The position numbers were made by a program, and so were the translations under genes. A stretch of DNA of 64,000 nucleotides from Agelas oroides (lineage: Eukaryota > Porifera > Demospongiae > Agelasida > Agelasidae). The DNA lies in the NCBI GenBank assembly GCA_949130485.1, contig OX422184.1, positions 24,484,917 to 24,548,916 of the forward strand. The letters run 5' to 3'. Shown in pieces: positions 22,034 to 33,139 of the stretch; within the stretch, counting starts at the first letter, position 1; each line of letters begins with the position of its first letter. The notes below the pieces were generated by a model. That model was not told where the DNA came from and made no database searches. It saw only the letters and a program-made list of their open reading frames with translations.

Positions 22034-23660
22034 TGTCCTTCGACTCCAGATGGTGTACAGTTCTTGATTCAGAGTGTCATTTATCACTGAAGACAATAAC
22101 CGATGATAGTATGCTCTCCAGAGATTAAAATTTGGAAAATTTATTAGTGCCCATTTTGGAAGAAAATATCCAATGTTTTGCGAATGCAGACGTGTTGGCT
22201 TGGCTTCAGCTAAATGTACTAAAAAGCATGCACAACCCAACTAGTCATACATCCTAATACACACAATGTCATGGTATTAAGGGTGCACAAGAACCACCAC
22301 TTGGCTACGCTACTGCCCACTGGGTAATGTATATACTAGTTTGTATTGTACCTGCAGATTTGTATAACAAAAAGCATCTTTATAATGGACTGTAAGTCTT
22401 TTAATTGCTGTAAACCTCAATTTTAGTAGAGCTCGAGTTGTTTGACTTTTACTGCACCATTGCAAATTGCAAATTTTTTTGTATTGCTGCAATTTGTAGT
22501 GCTGCATTGCAACACTGGACTTAGTCAAATGTCAAATCTGTGTTTGTCACTGCCCAATTACAATTTATCACTGCCCAAATGGGCAATATTTTAGGCACTG
22601 GAGATTACATGTAGAACTCACTTGTGCATTATCAATGGATTTGCAACAGGTCACAATTGTGTATGTAGCTGCTATACACCCATCAGGGAGGATATTCAGG
22701 ATTACATGCTAGCATACAAATACTGTTATGTTTATGGGGATATCAGATTTAACAGTTTAAACCGAAATTTCAGTAAAGTGTGTTAGCCTTGTTCCTAGGC
22801 TATCTCAGCTAAAGAGAAGGAGGGCCTAGGAATGAGGCCGTACTATAGTTGTGTACATTATAATGGCTATATTCCTGCATGACATTGTATTAGAGTATAC
22901 CATCCTCAGTTAATGAACTGAATCTATGCGCGATGTTCATTAAAGTTAATTATCAACCAGAATCTGAAAAAGCAACAGAACAGTGAATAGAATTAGCTCT
23001 TTGGAGGTATGACACTGTTGTAAGTGTGTTTTGAATGTGGTGATCTAGCTCAAAAATTCACACAGCTGTGTACAGTGATTAGATTTGCATCAAACACGAC
23101 AGCTACATATATAAAATACAGTTTTTGCTCGAGAACAGAAGTTGCTCAACAAAGCTGCCAGAAATCCATCTCTTCTCTTCATCACTCAATATTGAGTTCT
23201 TACTATCATACTGATACCAAGCTTACTAGGTCTCTTTTCCCTTGATGTGCTTCATGCATACAGAAATTCGGTGAAGTTAAATTTTGTAAAGACAGGGTTG
23301 AAATATATCACATTCACACCATCCCTACATCTTGTGCCATTTTGCCAACTATGCTTTGTGTTGGTTAGTTGTGTGCATAGGAAGGTTGTGGAAGGCAGTG
23401 GGGAGGGTAGTGCTGGGTGTGTAGTGCATGTTGATGTGCATGGGGAGTGTGTTATGTTGTGGGTAGCTGCAATCTAGTTGCTACTGAGCATGGCAGGTAT
23501 AGTCTGCCTTGTATGCGGAAACTGTGAGCAGTGCTGGATCTGTATGGTATGTTGGGAGTTTTAAGTTATGTTGAGAATTTTCATTGCTGCTGAATGTGGC
23601 AGATATGGATTGTGTTTTATGTGGAAAGCTATGGAGTGAGCATGCAGTCAGTCTACACGC

Positions 23661-24596
23661 GGCTGTCAATAATCACTGGACTGGACTACTGGAATGGACT
23701 ACTGGAATGGACTTCTGGACTGACCTTTTTTTGCACTAAAAATCATTTTTATGGCCTATAACGAGATTCCCTTACCTGTAAAACTGCATCCTGCTTTAGG
23801 TCAATCAATAGCATCATTTATCACAGGACCATACATATTTCTTAAACAACAGACTTAAAGTTAAAGTGAAGTTCATGTTATTGTTATTGCTACAAGAGAA
23901 GGCAGCCTGCATGTGTCCAACTCGTGTGATGGTTCGGTTCTAGCATGAATAGCTCCATACCCAAGGCTCTTGGGAGGGGGAAAAGTCATGAGTACAAGGC
24001 CATTGCGTAGATAGTAGAGTATAGTGCAACCAGTGCCAGTTGCAGAGCTGCCAGACCCGGGCAGGTGACACGCGTGGCGGAGCTGCTATGTTACAGCTGT
24101 GTTTCCGCGCAATATAGTGATCAGAATTTTACCTGGGCAATGCCCGGGCTTGCCCGGGTGTGGAACCGCCTATGAGTGCAATGTAGGTTCTAGAAATCGA
24201 AGATCATAGTTGCAGGATACACTCTGGCAGGTAGCTGCTTACACATTCTCACTCATTGAAGGTATCGTGAAGCATACATGACTGTGGTACCTACCAGCAG
24301 TGAACATGATCACTCTTCTCAACCAGGAACTGAGCTATCAACCCAGCTTATGTGCTACCGTCTCAAGCGACCAAGTAAGACACTAATCTGTGTCTATATT
24401 ACGAATACTGGCAGTTGTTGAACTGGCTGCACTTGCTGCAGAAACAGATTCATGTCAGAAACCTATATAATGCATGTAACTGGCAGGAAAATCTCATTAT
24501 AGGCCATAAAAATGATTTTTAGCACAAAAAAGGTCAGTCCAGTAGTCTGTTCCAGTAGTCCATTCCAGTAGTCCAGTCCAGTGATTATTGACAGCC
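23661..24596. mobile_element. MULE-like non-autonomous element with 9-bp target duplication
   Basis: Inverted arms of about 110 bp lie at 23661-23770 and 24486-24596. They start GGCTGTCAATAATCACTGG and contain two to three GGAATGGACTACT-type subrepeats followed by AAAAATCATTTTTATGGCCTATAA. The 9-mer TCTACACGC lies at both outer edges (23652-23660 and 24597-24605). Long arms and a 9-bp duplication are typical of Mutator-like elements. The interior has no transposase; it carries a GC-rich stretch with CCCGGGC motifs near 24055-24165. Confidence 0.88.
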
Positions 24597-25093
24597 TCTA
24601 CACGCAGACCCCGAAATTTATTCCACCCGCATAATCGCGTGACGTCATCAAATTCTGGATGAATACGTAATGAGCTCCACACACGGCCAACTTTCAAGCT
24701 TTATATAATTGGTTGAGTGGAACTCTTGTTGTAGTCAAGTCAGCAACCAGTGACTAATGACTTTGCAAGAGCATGTGCAGCCTCTTCGTAAAATCATTTT
24801 ATCATGCTCTACAATTTACGTATTATGCTCCGGGTTTTAAGAATTATGCTCATTTGCTCAAGGCTACTAATTATGATGCCGGCATAATGTACACCTCCCT
24901 AGGGTTCATGCCAAGTATTTTGCATGTCCTTGCTGTGTCCAACAGTACAAGTTCTATGTCCACAATTTGTAGGGTTCGGGAGATATGGTCACACAGAATC
25001 ACCAATGTGTATGTACCAAAACCAAAACATGGGCTCGCAGTTCCAAATCTAATGTGGATGTCACGATACTGCAACACATCCTTATAAATGGCT

Positions 25094-25463
25094 AGTCTCG
25101 GAACCAGACCCTCGAAAAATCGAAAAGGAGGGTCTGGTATTTCGGATGGGGTGGAAGTGTACACTGCGCCCGGTATGCAGGCGCACTTCCGATTGGCTTT
25201 TGATTAACATTCTGATGTGCGTTTATTGGAATGCTAACCGCACTATAGCCGTCTTCGCTTTTTGCTTCGTTTTAGAAAGCTGTAAACACCAAGCGGGAAA
25301 GATTAGAACGCTTTTGCGAGTATCTGGTTCAGCCGAAAGCTCTACTGGCTACGGAAGGTTCAGCAATTAATAAAATTCCTAACATTCCGCAGTGTACACT
25401 TCCACCCCAGCCGATTTACCAGACCCTCCTTTTCGATTTTTCGAGGGTCTGGTTCCGAGACTA
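25094..25463. mobile_element. 370-bp MITE with 10-bp target-site duplication
   Basis: Inverted arms of about 75 bp begin AGTCTCGGAACCAGACCCTC and end GAGGGTCTGGTTCCGAGACTA. ATAAATGGCT occurs directly before (25084-25093) and after (25464-25473). Each arm also has an internal small palindrome (GACCCTC...GAGGGTC). The element is inserted in the 177-bp tandem repeat. The size and a 9-10 bp duplication suggest a Mutator-like family. Confidence 0.9.
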
Positions 25464-25504
25464 ATAAATGGCTGTGTCCTACGGTACAAGTTCGATGTCT
25501 TTAA

Positions 25505-26012
25505 CCCTTTAAACCCTATAGTACACTTTTGATAACGTCATACTGCGCACTGCGCAGAAAAGATAGTCTCTGCGCGCGCTGGCGCGCAGGTTCTGCGTCA
25601 GCAGAAAGGGTGGGACACGGGGAGGTGAGTGGGGTCACCCGCAGGGTGCTGTGCACATGGCAGCTGCTAGGCTTGACTGCAAAAGGACCGTGGTTGGCAC
25701 CAGGTGGGCCAACTCTTGGCCTGGCTGCATGAGCAGGCTTAGAAAATGCTACTCTCACCTTTCAGGGGGTTCATTTCTGGCAGGGAAGGCTTCTTGGGCT
25801 CTAAGCGGGTGTTTGCCAATCGAGAGTGCTGACCATTGCATGCTCGCTAATGAGGGGGCGTGGTTAAGGTCACGTGTCTGCTTGCTAAAGCTGGAAGTGG
25901 AGTTGGGCTCAGTTTTGGAGTCAGAGCTTTGACACAAATGGAGATACGGTGCGTTAAAGGCATGCTTAGGCTAAAACTAATCTCCAGTGAAAAAAATTCA
26001 GTGCTTAAAGGG
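25505..26012. mobile_element. piggyBac-like MITE, CCCTTTAA ends
   Basis: The element begins CCCTTTAAACCC and ends GCTTAAAGGG. It is flanked by TTAA (25501-25504) and CTAA (26013-26016), a one-base-changed TTAA duplication. Short CCC...GGG ends at TTAA are known for piggyBac-type elements. It is inserted in the same 177-bp array as its neighbour. Internal GC-rich palindromes occur near 25545-25600. No transposase frame was found. Confidence 0.75.
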
Positions 26013-27400
26013 CTAAGTTGTAGGGTTCAAGAGATATGGTCACACAAAATTACCAATACGTACAGAACCATGAAACATGGTTTACTTCAAGTACTCACAG
26101 CTCCAATTGCAATGGGGATGTCACTATGCTTGAACATGTCTTTATAAACCTCAATCTTCGCTGTATACAATGGTACAAGTTTCGTGTCTGTAGAGGGAAG
26201 AGTTCAAGAGATACAGTCACACAAATTTATCCGTGTGGATCAAAATCATGAAAAATGGTTTATTTCACGGGCTCACAGCTCCATATCTGATGGGGATGTC
26301 ATGATACTTTTACATACCGTTGTAAACTGCAATCTTTGCTGCATCCAACGGTTCAAGTCTCATGTCCATAGGTGGTAGGGTTCAGGAGATACGATTGGAC
26401 AAATTTACCCATGCACACCAAAACCACAAAACATGGTTAACTTCATGGGTTTATAGCTCCAAATCTAATGGGGATGTCACCAGGATTTTAAGAAAGCACA
26501 GAAACAGATCTTTAATCTGGTGCAAGTCTGGTCTTGATAGCACCCTGCGTTCATGCGCTATGGGCGCTTGAATCTCACCAATTTCAGAGGCTTGAAGCTG
26601 GACCTGGCTTTACAGCATTCTCACATACCGACGGGAGCAGTAGCAGCGGTCTCGACAGCTGTGCAGACTCTTGACCACCTGAAATGCACATATCTTGAAG
26701 GATAGGTTGTTCGCATAAACACAGCTTGGAACAGATGGTGCCGAAATCTGCCGTCTGGCACATAGGGTTGGGCGGATTATGCTGGCATAATTTTGGGAAT
26801 AATAGGTACCAGAAAGCATTGAGCATTATGCGGGAATAATAGGTACTTTTTGAGCATAATGTGTCGGTGGTAGACTGGTAGTCTCGTCCTCAGACCGTGT
26901 CCCAGTCCCAGACCGTGAAGTATATTGTCCCATGCCCTGTTGGTAAGCGGCGAAGGGAGCAATCGCAGAGTCTGGTGCACTACATTGAACTTTCCATGAA
27001 TTTACAGTTCAATGGTTGATGAGCTGCAATCCTGTTTCAATTTACTATTTTCTGTACCGTGTAAAATAATTATTTGAACACATAAGTTTGCTCCTTCCAG
27101 AAATAATGCATGGGCATAGTTTGAGCATAATAGGCAAATTTGGGGCATAATTTTAGGCATAACTGGTACAATTTTGAACATATTGGAATAGCATAATGGG
27201 TAAACAAATTGAGCATAATCCGCCCAACCCTACTGGCACAGTTGTAACGGATATCACCGGAAGATGTAATGTACGTATAGAAAATCCGTATACTTGCACC
27301 ATGGATAATATAGTACATGTAGGTGGATAGGAAACGCAGATAGTATACGGAATAGTCCGCGGAAAAATTGTTATCCATCCTGGTAATGCCTTTTTTGTGC

Positions 27401-27722
27401 AAAGTTTGTGTTAGCTAACCTCGGCAACAGAAGAAGCTACGGCGAAAACCTGTAGGATTCGTAGAGTATAATAGCAGGTGCACTGGGATAGCTATGTAAG
27501 ATCCGGCTCAGTGTTAGCAGTTTCGTTCAGTAAACGTCTGAATTGTCCGATTTGGCCATTGTTACGGCCAAATTGGCCGCATGTGACGGCAAACTTTGTG
27601 TTAGCCAATCTCGGCAACGGAAGAAGCTACGGCGAAAAGCTGCAGGAATCATAAAGTATAGTCGCTGGTGCACTGGGATAGATATGTGAGCACTGGCTCA
27701 GTGCTAGCAGTACCGTACTGAA
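27401..27722 (+). repeat. ~190-bp direct duplication
   Basis: Segments 27401-27540 and 27590-27722 share GTGTTAGC-AA, CTCGGCAAC, GAAGAAGCTACGGCGAAAA, GTGCACTGGGATAG and GGCTCAGTG. They are diverged by scattered substitutions. Between them lies a GC-rich stretch with palindromic TTGGCCATTGTTACGGCCAA. The region before it (26760-27240) is rich in GCATAAT motifs. No coding signal is seen. Confidence 0.75.
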
Positions 27723-28112
27723 AGCTCGGGTATTATTAAGGTTGCTATTTTTATAAATACCGGTAAGGGCAAAAATTGTGCTTATAATACTTGTGGGGTG
27801 CTATAATTACATGGATGTAATATTATGTTAGTGTAAAGTTGTATGGGGAAGGTAATGGTGGGCAGGGATGGTAATGATCAGTCATTGCTGATACTATATC
27901 TCGTCAGTAGGAAGAAAAACTCTAAATGTATTGTTGCAGCAAGATATTCTATCAGCAATCATGATCGACTACAACACACTGAATTTATGATAAGATGATA
28001 CAATAACAAGGTGTGGAATACCACAAGGGAATCACTTGTGTATTGATAACTAAGTGTGAATACCATAGTTACAAGTGGGAATGGACTAAACCACAACCAT
28101 AGCATGTAGGAA

Positions 28113-28842
28113 GGGGCGTCTCTAATCGCTGGACTGGAATATGGAACAGAAGGATGGAATGGAAAATGGAATGGAACAGTGAACGTACATAGTTACAGCT
28201 AACTCGTGTACTGATGCTGCTCAGTCTAGGTTGAACTACCTAGTGTATCTCCAGGGCTGTTATCTCACTGCAGAAGCTTTATGAACAAGTACGGCATTGC
28301 CCACCATCATGCTTCATTATCCTAGCATGGTACCGTTGCTGGCTCATCATCAGATGCTTTGTTATTCAGTAGTCTTGCAAGCCTGACTCTCGAACGAAAA
28401 ACAAGGGTCTGGCTTCGCAAGACTATAGTTATAGTCTTCGTAGACAAGCTTGAATGTGCTTGATGGCGGAAATTAGTGCTCGATCCTCAGTCTCTTCACT
28501 TCGGTCTTGTCTGTGCACCTCAATCCTCGGTCAGACAACCTTAGTAGCAGCCTTCCTTTACAGTAGTAAGCGTGGCCCCTATGTATGGTACTGTAGCTGG
28601 TCTCCGGGGACTCTGAGTTCTGACCGTGATACCAGACAAGGAAGAATGCTGCCAACATGCACTGGACTTGCTCATACAGCCTCTGTGGTGAGATAAGAGC
28701 CCTAGACACATAGTAGCTAGCTCAACCTTGAAGAACAGCGCCAGCTACACGAGTTAGCTGTAACTATGTACATTCACCGTTCCATTCCATTTTCCATTCC
28801 ACCGTTCCATTCCATATTCCATTCCAGCGATTAGAGACACCC
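28113..28842. mobile_element. hAT-like non-autonomous element with 8-bp target duplication
   Basis: Arms of about 95 bp start GGGGCGTCTCTAATCGCTGG and end CCAGCGATTAGAGACACCC, with GGAATGGAA-type subrepeats followed by GTTACAGCTAACTCGTG. The 8-mer TGTAGGAA flanks it exactly (28105-28112 and 28843-28850). An 8-bp duplication fits hAT elements. A small AGTCTTGCAAGCC/GGCTTCGCAAGACT foldback (28369-28427) is nested inside. The two overlapping ~80-codon ORFs in the interior have no domain signal. Confidence 0.88.
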
Positions 28843-30044
28843 TGTAGGAAGTAACACGTAACAAACAAGTTCAGAGACATGCACATACAACAACTGAGTT
28901 CGCAACTTTGACTACACACCATTTTATGCTTCAGTGAGTTGTGTAGACAAGAAGAAGTATTGCTTTTCTTGTTTATTGTACTTCAACAGAGTGTATAAAT
29001 GAAAAACTGTTTCTGTATATAAAATGTAAATATAGTGCATGTATTACTATTCACAACAGAAAATGACATCACGGTGACTAATCTTCACTTCCAGGCCCAC
29101 CTGCCCACACGTAGTTTTCTGTGGAGGGGAATGAAAAACAATGAATCGATTTGGAGGGGCCTAAAGTACAGCAACAATGGCCAGCAAATTGGGTCCAAAA
29201 AATGCAGGTTGACCTTGAGAAGCTAATATGCAAATAGTGCTAGGATATCTATATAGGTGAACTAAGCACAGGAAATAAAATATATCCCACCCTAGTACAG
29301 TTTTGCCCATACAAATTCCCTTAATTCCTCTGGCACTTTAAGTCTTTGTACAGGGCTGTAACCACTGGTCAGGTAAGTCTGGTAAGGTTTCAACCAGACC
29401 ACTTTTTTCCCTCACTCATGGCTTGCTTGGTGTTGCCAATTAGCTAGCACCATTGCTCAGCGGACACCCATACAAGGCCCACACACAGTGCATAAATTGG
29501 CAGGTGACATGCCACATGTTGAAACTAGTGAGATGGCTGCAAACAGTGCGAAAGAATCTCTTCTCCCATGCCTTCCACAACAGCTTTCCATTTCCGCAAA
29601 TGAATAGTCTTGAAAGCCTCATCTGCAAAGGGTGTAGCTTGCAAGCTAAGCGAATGATTTGGAAGCTGAAACCAGTGCTCTAGAGTGCAATGGGCAGCGA
29701 AAGTAGATATTTGTACATGTGGAAGTCTGTTGTCAGTATGTAAGGACTTAAGCATGAGGCAGTTGGGTAGCTATAAACCCTGCATGCTCCTAAAGCTATA
29801 ATTATATGTTTTTGTTTTTGTGACAAGCCAAAGTGACAAGATATGAAACAGCAGTGCATGTGCTAAGGCTTGTTCAGGCTCATCCCACAATGAAGAAACA
29901 TCTGCCTGATACCGAACTATATGATGGTATTTCCTGCTTAGAGCTGCTTATTAGTAATTTGCCCCGCCTTTATCTTGTACAAAACTGGATACCTGCCCAA
30001 TCCATACATGTGCAATCAAACTACAAGGTCGTTGTCCATGAACA

Positions 30045-30168
30045 ATGAGGGCTCACTCGAAGCGACTACAACTGGTCGCTGTAGCAATCGCAGTAGTTGT
30101 ACATCTGGGGATAGTCACTGGACAAACAAACGTGTGCACGGCACCCCCGCAGATACCAGACGCCGCGC
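30045..30168 (+). CDS. Putative first exon with signal peptide, copy A
   Basis: From ATG at 30045 the frame encodes MRAHSKRLQLVAVAIAVVVH, a basic start followed by a hydrophobic core, then a QTNVC mature start and PPQIPDAA. It stops at GCGC|GTAAGT, a consensus splice donor, in phase 1. Copy B at 35993 is about 80 percent alike by eye, with the same donor. Conservation of the protein and donor in two copies argues for a real 5' exon of a secreted or surface protein. I did not find the next exon. Confidence 0.55.
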
Positions 30169-30544
30169 GTAAGTTGCAACAGTTTGTGGCTGGGTGGCTG
30201 CCTTGTAACCTTGCCAAGTTTGCGACGTGCACACTTACTGGTTCTTCCATTCTGCCCCGTCAGATTTGTGCCACATCTGATATTGACCAGTCACAAACAC
30301 TTGCACGAGAACACTAAGCTTGACACAGCAACGTTTTACCATACCGCGGGTCAACGGATCCTATATCCTGGGGCAAATCTTGGTATGCGACAATATCGTA
30401 ACACACATCAGCCTCATTCACGAGGTCTATTCCACCTATATGAGGTTGTTTTCTGTTGTTGTTGTTGTTGTTTTACCATATCTTCGTCTCAACAACCCTA
30501 TCCTTGGGTAACACTAAATTCACCCGTTTTGAAACCTTATGAAT

Positions 30545-30830
30545 GATTGCCGAGCGTATCAGCGCTAAGTTCTGAACGGGGGAGTTATTCTCCGGATGTA
30601 TGTGTGCACATACGTGCGTGTCGGTGAATATCGATTTGCGGTGACGCTCGGAATGTCAATTTGCGCTCAAGCTCAGGAACCCAGGCGTCACTGATACGTA
30701 CATTGGACAGGGACGTCGGGGCGACGTTCCTTGGTGATGGAGGACAGGGAGGACAGCGCACGGCTGGGCCTTCACAACGTTTGTATTTGACGGAGTCAAA
30801 AGCAAAGAGGTCAGTCCAATATAGTACACG
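30545..30830 (+). repeat. Duplicated segment, partner at 41745-42150
   Basis: Shared phrases include GGAATGTCAATTTGCG, AGGCGTCACTGA, GAGGACAG, CACGGCTGGGCCT and CGGAGTCAA. The second copy has a G-run at 41968-41993 and extra repeats of the AATTTGCG phrase. Both lie a few hundred bases beyond other duplicated material, which suggests segmental duplication in the 30-42 kb interval. Confidence 0.75.
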
Positions 30831-31037
30831 TAGGTGGATAGGAAACGACGTAGTATACGGAGCACTTCTGGTTGCCAATCTGAGAAACGGTTTTTCCCTG
30901 TTAGCTGATCTCAAAACCTGAACACTGCCAGGTTTTCTTACTATGCTACAGCTGAAGTACAATAATGGGTCAACTGGGTTAGTAACCATTATAAGCAGAA
31001 GCCTGTCTGTCTGAGACATGGACGCTGGAAAACAACA

Positions 31038-31204
31038 CCCGGTACTGTCGATTGCAGTAGCGTTTGAAATTGCGTGGTGTGTAGCTGTAGTGCGTAGTGC
31101 ATAGCGTCCAGCGTATATACATGTAGGTACACATACGCTGTGACACTACGCACTACCGCTGCGCACCACGCAATGTTCAAACGCTACTGCAATCGACAGT
31201 ACGG
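31038..31204. repeat. Long foldback, about 65-bp arms
   Basis: The left arm (GTACTGTCGATTGCAGTAGC, then AATTGCGTGGTG and GTAGTGCGTAGTG) pairs with the right arm (CACTACGCACTACCGCTGCG, then CAATCGACAGTAC). The transcript would be a hairpin of more than 150 nt. It is most likely a MITE. Confidence 0.8.
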
Positions 31205-31219
31205 GTCTATGGGCTGAAA

Positions 31220-33080
31220 ATTTCCACTTTGGAAACTTCAGACAGCTATTGAACGACATTGCTAATATTGAGCTAATCCTTATATAGCTATCCCAGTAGA
31301 CCAACTACTGTACCTGTAGCTTTTCATCGTACCTCTTTCTGTTTTGGAGATCTGCTAACAGGAGATTTGCCCCTAAATGAGGCAAAATTCAGGCAATTCG
31401 GAAACTATAGACAGCAGGGCCGTAGCTATCAGATTTGATGTACATGTAGTCAGTTTACTAGTGTGTGCATAAGCACGCAACTGGTAGGTGGGTCTGGGGT
31501 ATGCCCCAACCCCCCACCTCCTCCCCCATGAATTTTTGGGGGGGATTTAGAGGCTATGAGATTGCTTCTGTGACCATTTTTGGGCCAAAACAATGCTTCT
31601 CAGCGGTAAAGCATAGTGTGTTACTGTCACGTGCAGTGTGTCAAGTAATAACAATAAGGTAAAGTATAAATCCTTGGCTACTGTGCTATTACATAATACA
31701 AAGGACAAAACATAGGAAAAACAATTTTGTTATAATGGTCAAGCTATACATAACTTATATAGTAACTTCCTGATGTGATCTGCAGATCATGGTAGTGTAA
31801 CTAGGAGATAGTCTGGCAATTCCATGTTTGATATGAAAAAGCACAATGAAGTACTGCCAACCAACCAATTAAAGCCAGTGGTGTGGAAAATTTGCACCAT
31901 ATACCTGTTGTCTGCCTACCTGCTTTATGGCTTAGAGGAGAAAATACACACTCACAGTTACCATGGTAACCAAGATGTTGCTGCCGAATGAGTAGAAGCA
32001 AAGGTTAAGAGTGTGCAACTCCTATATGGTTTCTACACCCACCATCAGCATTGGCCAATGATCATTTCCCAAACCACTTATCTCAAGGCATGGTGCTTAT
32101 GTAAAATGTTTGCTCTGACAAAACACAATTTCCGACTTTGACCTACCACGTGCATATCAGGCCACTTTCTTATCAACAGCCACCTAAGCCTATCATAGCC
32201 TGCCCTGGTACACCTTTGCTTTATCAGTTCCCTTTGGTCTGATAGTAGTAGTACTCAAAACCACTGACTGTGTAAGGATTTACATCTTGCAGATAACACC
32301 TTGTGCTCAACCTCAAAGCTCCAAGTTATGTATTGCTTGACTATTGTGTTACTTTGTCCTTGGAAATATTTGGTGTTAAAAACATTTTGTCTGCACACAA
32401 CTGCAATAAAATTTCAAACACTAAATTTTTTCAATGCAACGTCGCTGCTCACACTGACACTGTTGCTCCTCTCCAATGGCTGCTTCCCACTCCTTGTAGA
32501 TATGATACCCTCACACACAGGTTTTCCTGAAAGTTACCAGCTCAGCTTACACATTTGTTCTTCATGCCTAGACCCATGCAGACCTGAGTATGAGATTATA
32601 AATTTGTGTTGTGTAATAATTTTTTGGCACGTTAATTTTTATTGATGCGCTGAAGTGACAAAATCTAGTAAACACGAAAATTCCGATGAATATTTTTATG
32701 AGTGAAAATTTCCCAATCTACTGTATTAATATAGTTATAGCGTGGTTGCTATATAGAGATCTACGGTCCAGAGAACAAGTGTTGGTACCATAAATCCCAT
32801 GGCTACCTAACCTCCTCCCCAGGCCCCACCCAAAAAATGGGAGAAGGTCACACTACGGGAACATTACTGGTCACACTTACAAAATTTATTGTACGTGCTG
32901 AGTCAGTGTATTATGTAACAGCACAATCGTTACGTGAGAGCATGTGGTACTGTTCACAATGGCATTACTTAATAAGTAAGCAGATCTTGCCAAGAAGCGA
33001 CTACAGGCTAATTCTGTGAGGTGAGAATAGTAGCCTATCAAGTGTAAAAGCGCTCTAAGTTTCTAAATTTCGAGGCCTGC
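31220..33080. other. No supported gene
   Basis: Only short ORFs without domain signal are present. A phrase at 31998-32045 (AAGAGTGTGCAACTCC, GGTTTCTACACCCA) also occurs in pieces at 2105 and 2300, so a diverged repeat is likely. The stretch at 31495-31550 is G/C-run rich. Confidence 0.4.
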
Positions 33081-33090
33081 AAAAAGTCGG

Positions 33091-33133
33091 GTAGCCTCGT
33101 TCCAATTTTTAAACAGTCTTGGAATGAGGCTAC
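33091..33133. repeat. TAGCCTCGTTCC foldback repeat
   Basis: Arms TAGCCTCGTTCCAA and TTGGAATGAGGCTA pair around a T/A-rich loop. It is a compact member of the small foldback family also seen at 9565, 21971 and 47090. Confidence 0.7.
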
Positions 33134-33139
33134 TAAGTT

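Larger units (their letters stand above)
24945..26500 (+). repeat. ~177-bp tandem repeat array, interrupted by two elements
   Basis: Landmark GTAGGGTTC-RGAGATA recurs at about 24969, 26021, 26197 and 26374, about 176-177 bp apart in the last three. Other shared phrases are TGGGGATGTCA, CAGCTCCA and ATGGTACAAGT. Between the first and second copies lie two inserted elements (25094-25463 and 25505-26012). With them removed, the spacing returns to roughly one unit. Copies are diverged, so this is an old satellite-like array. Confidence 0.82.
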
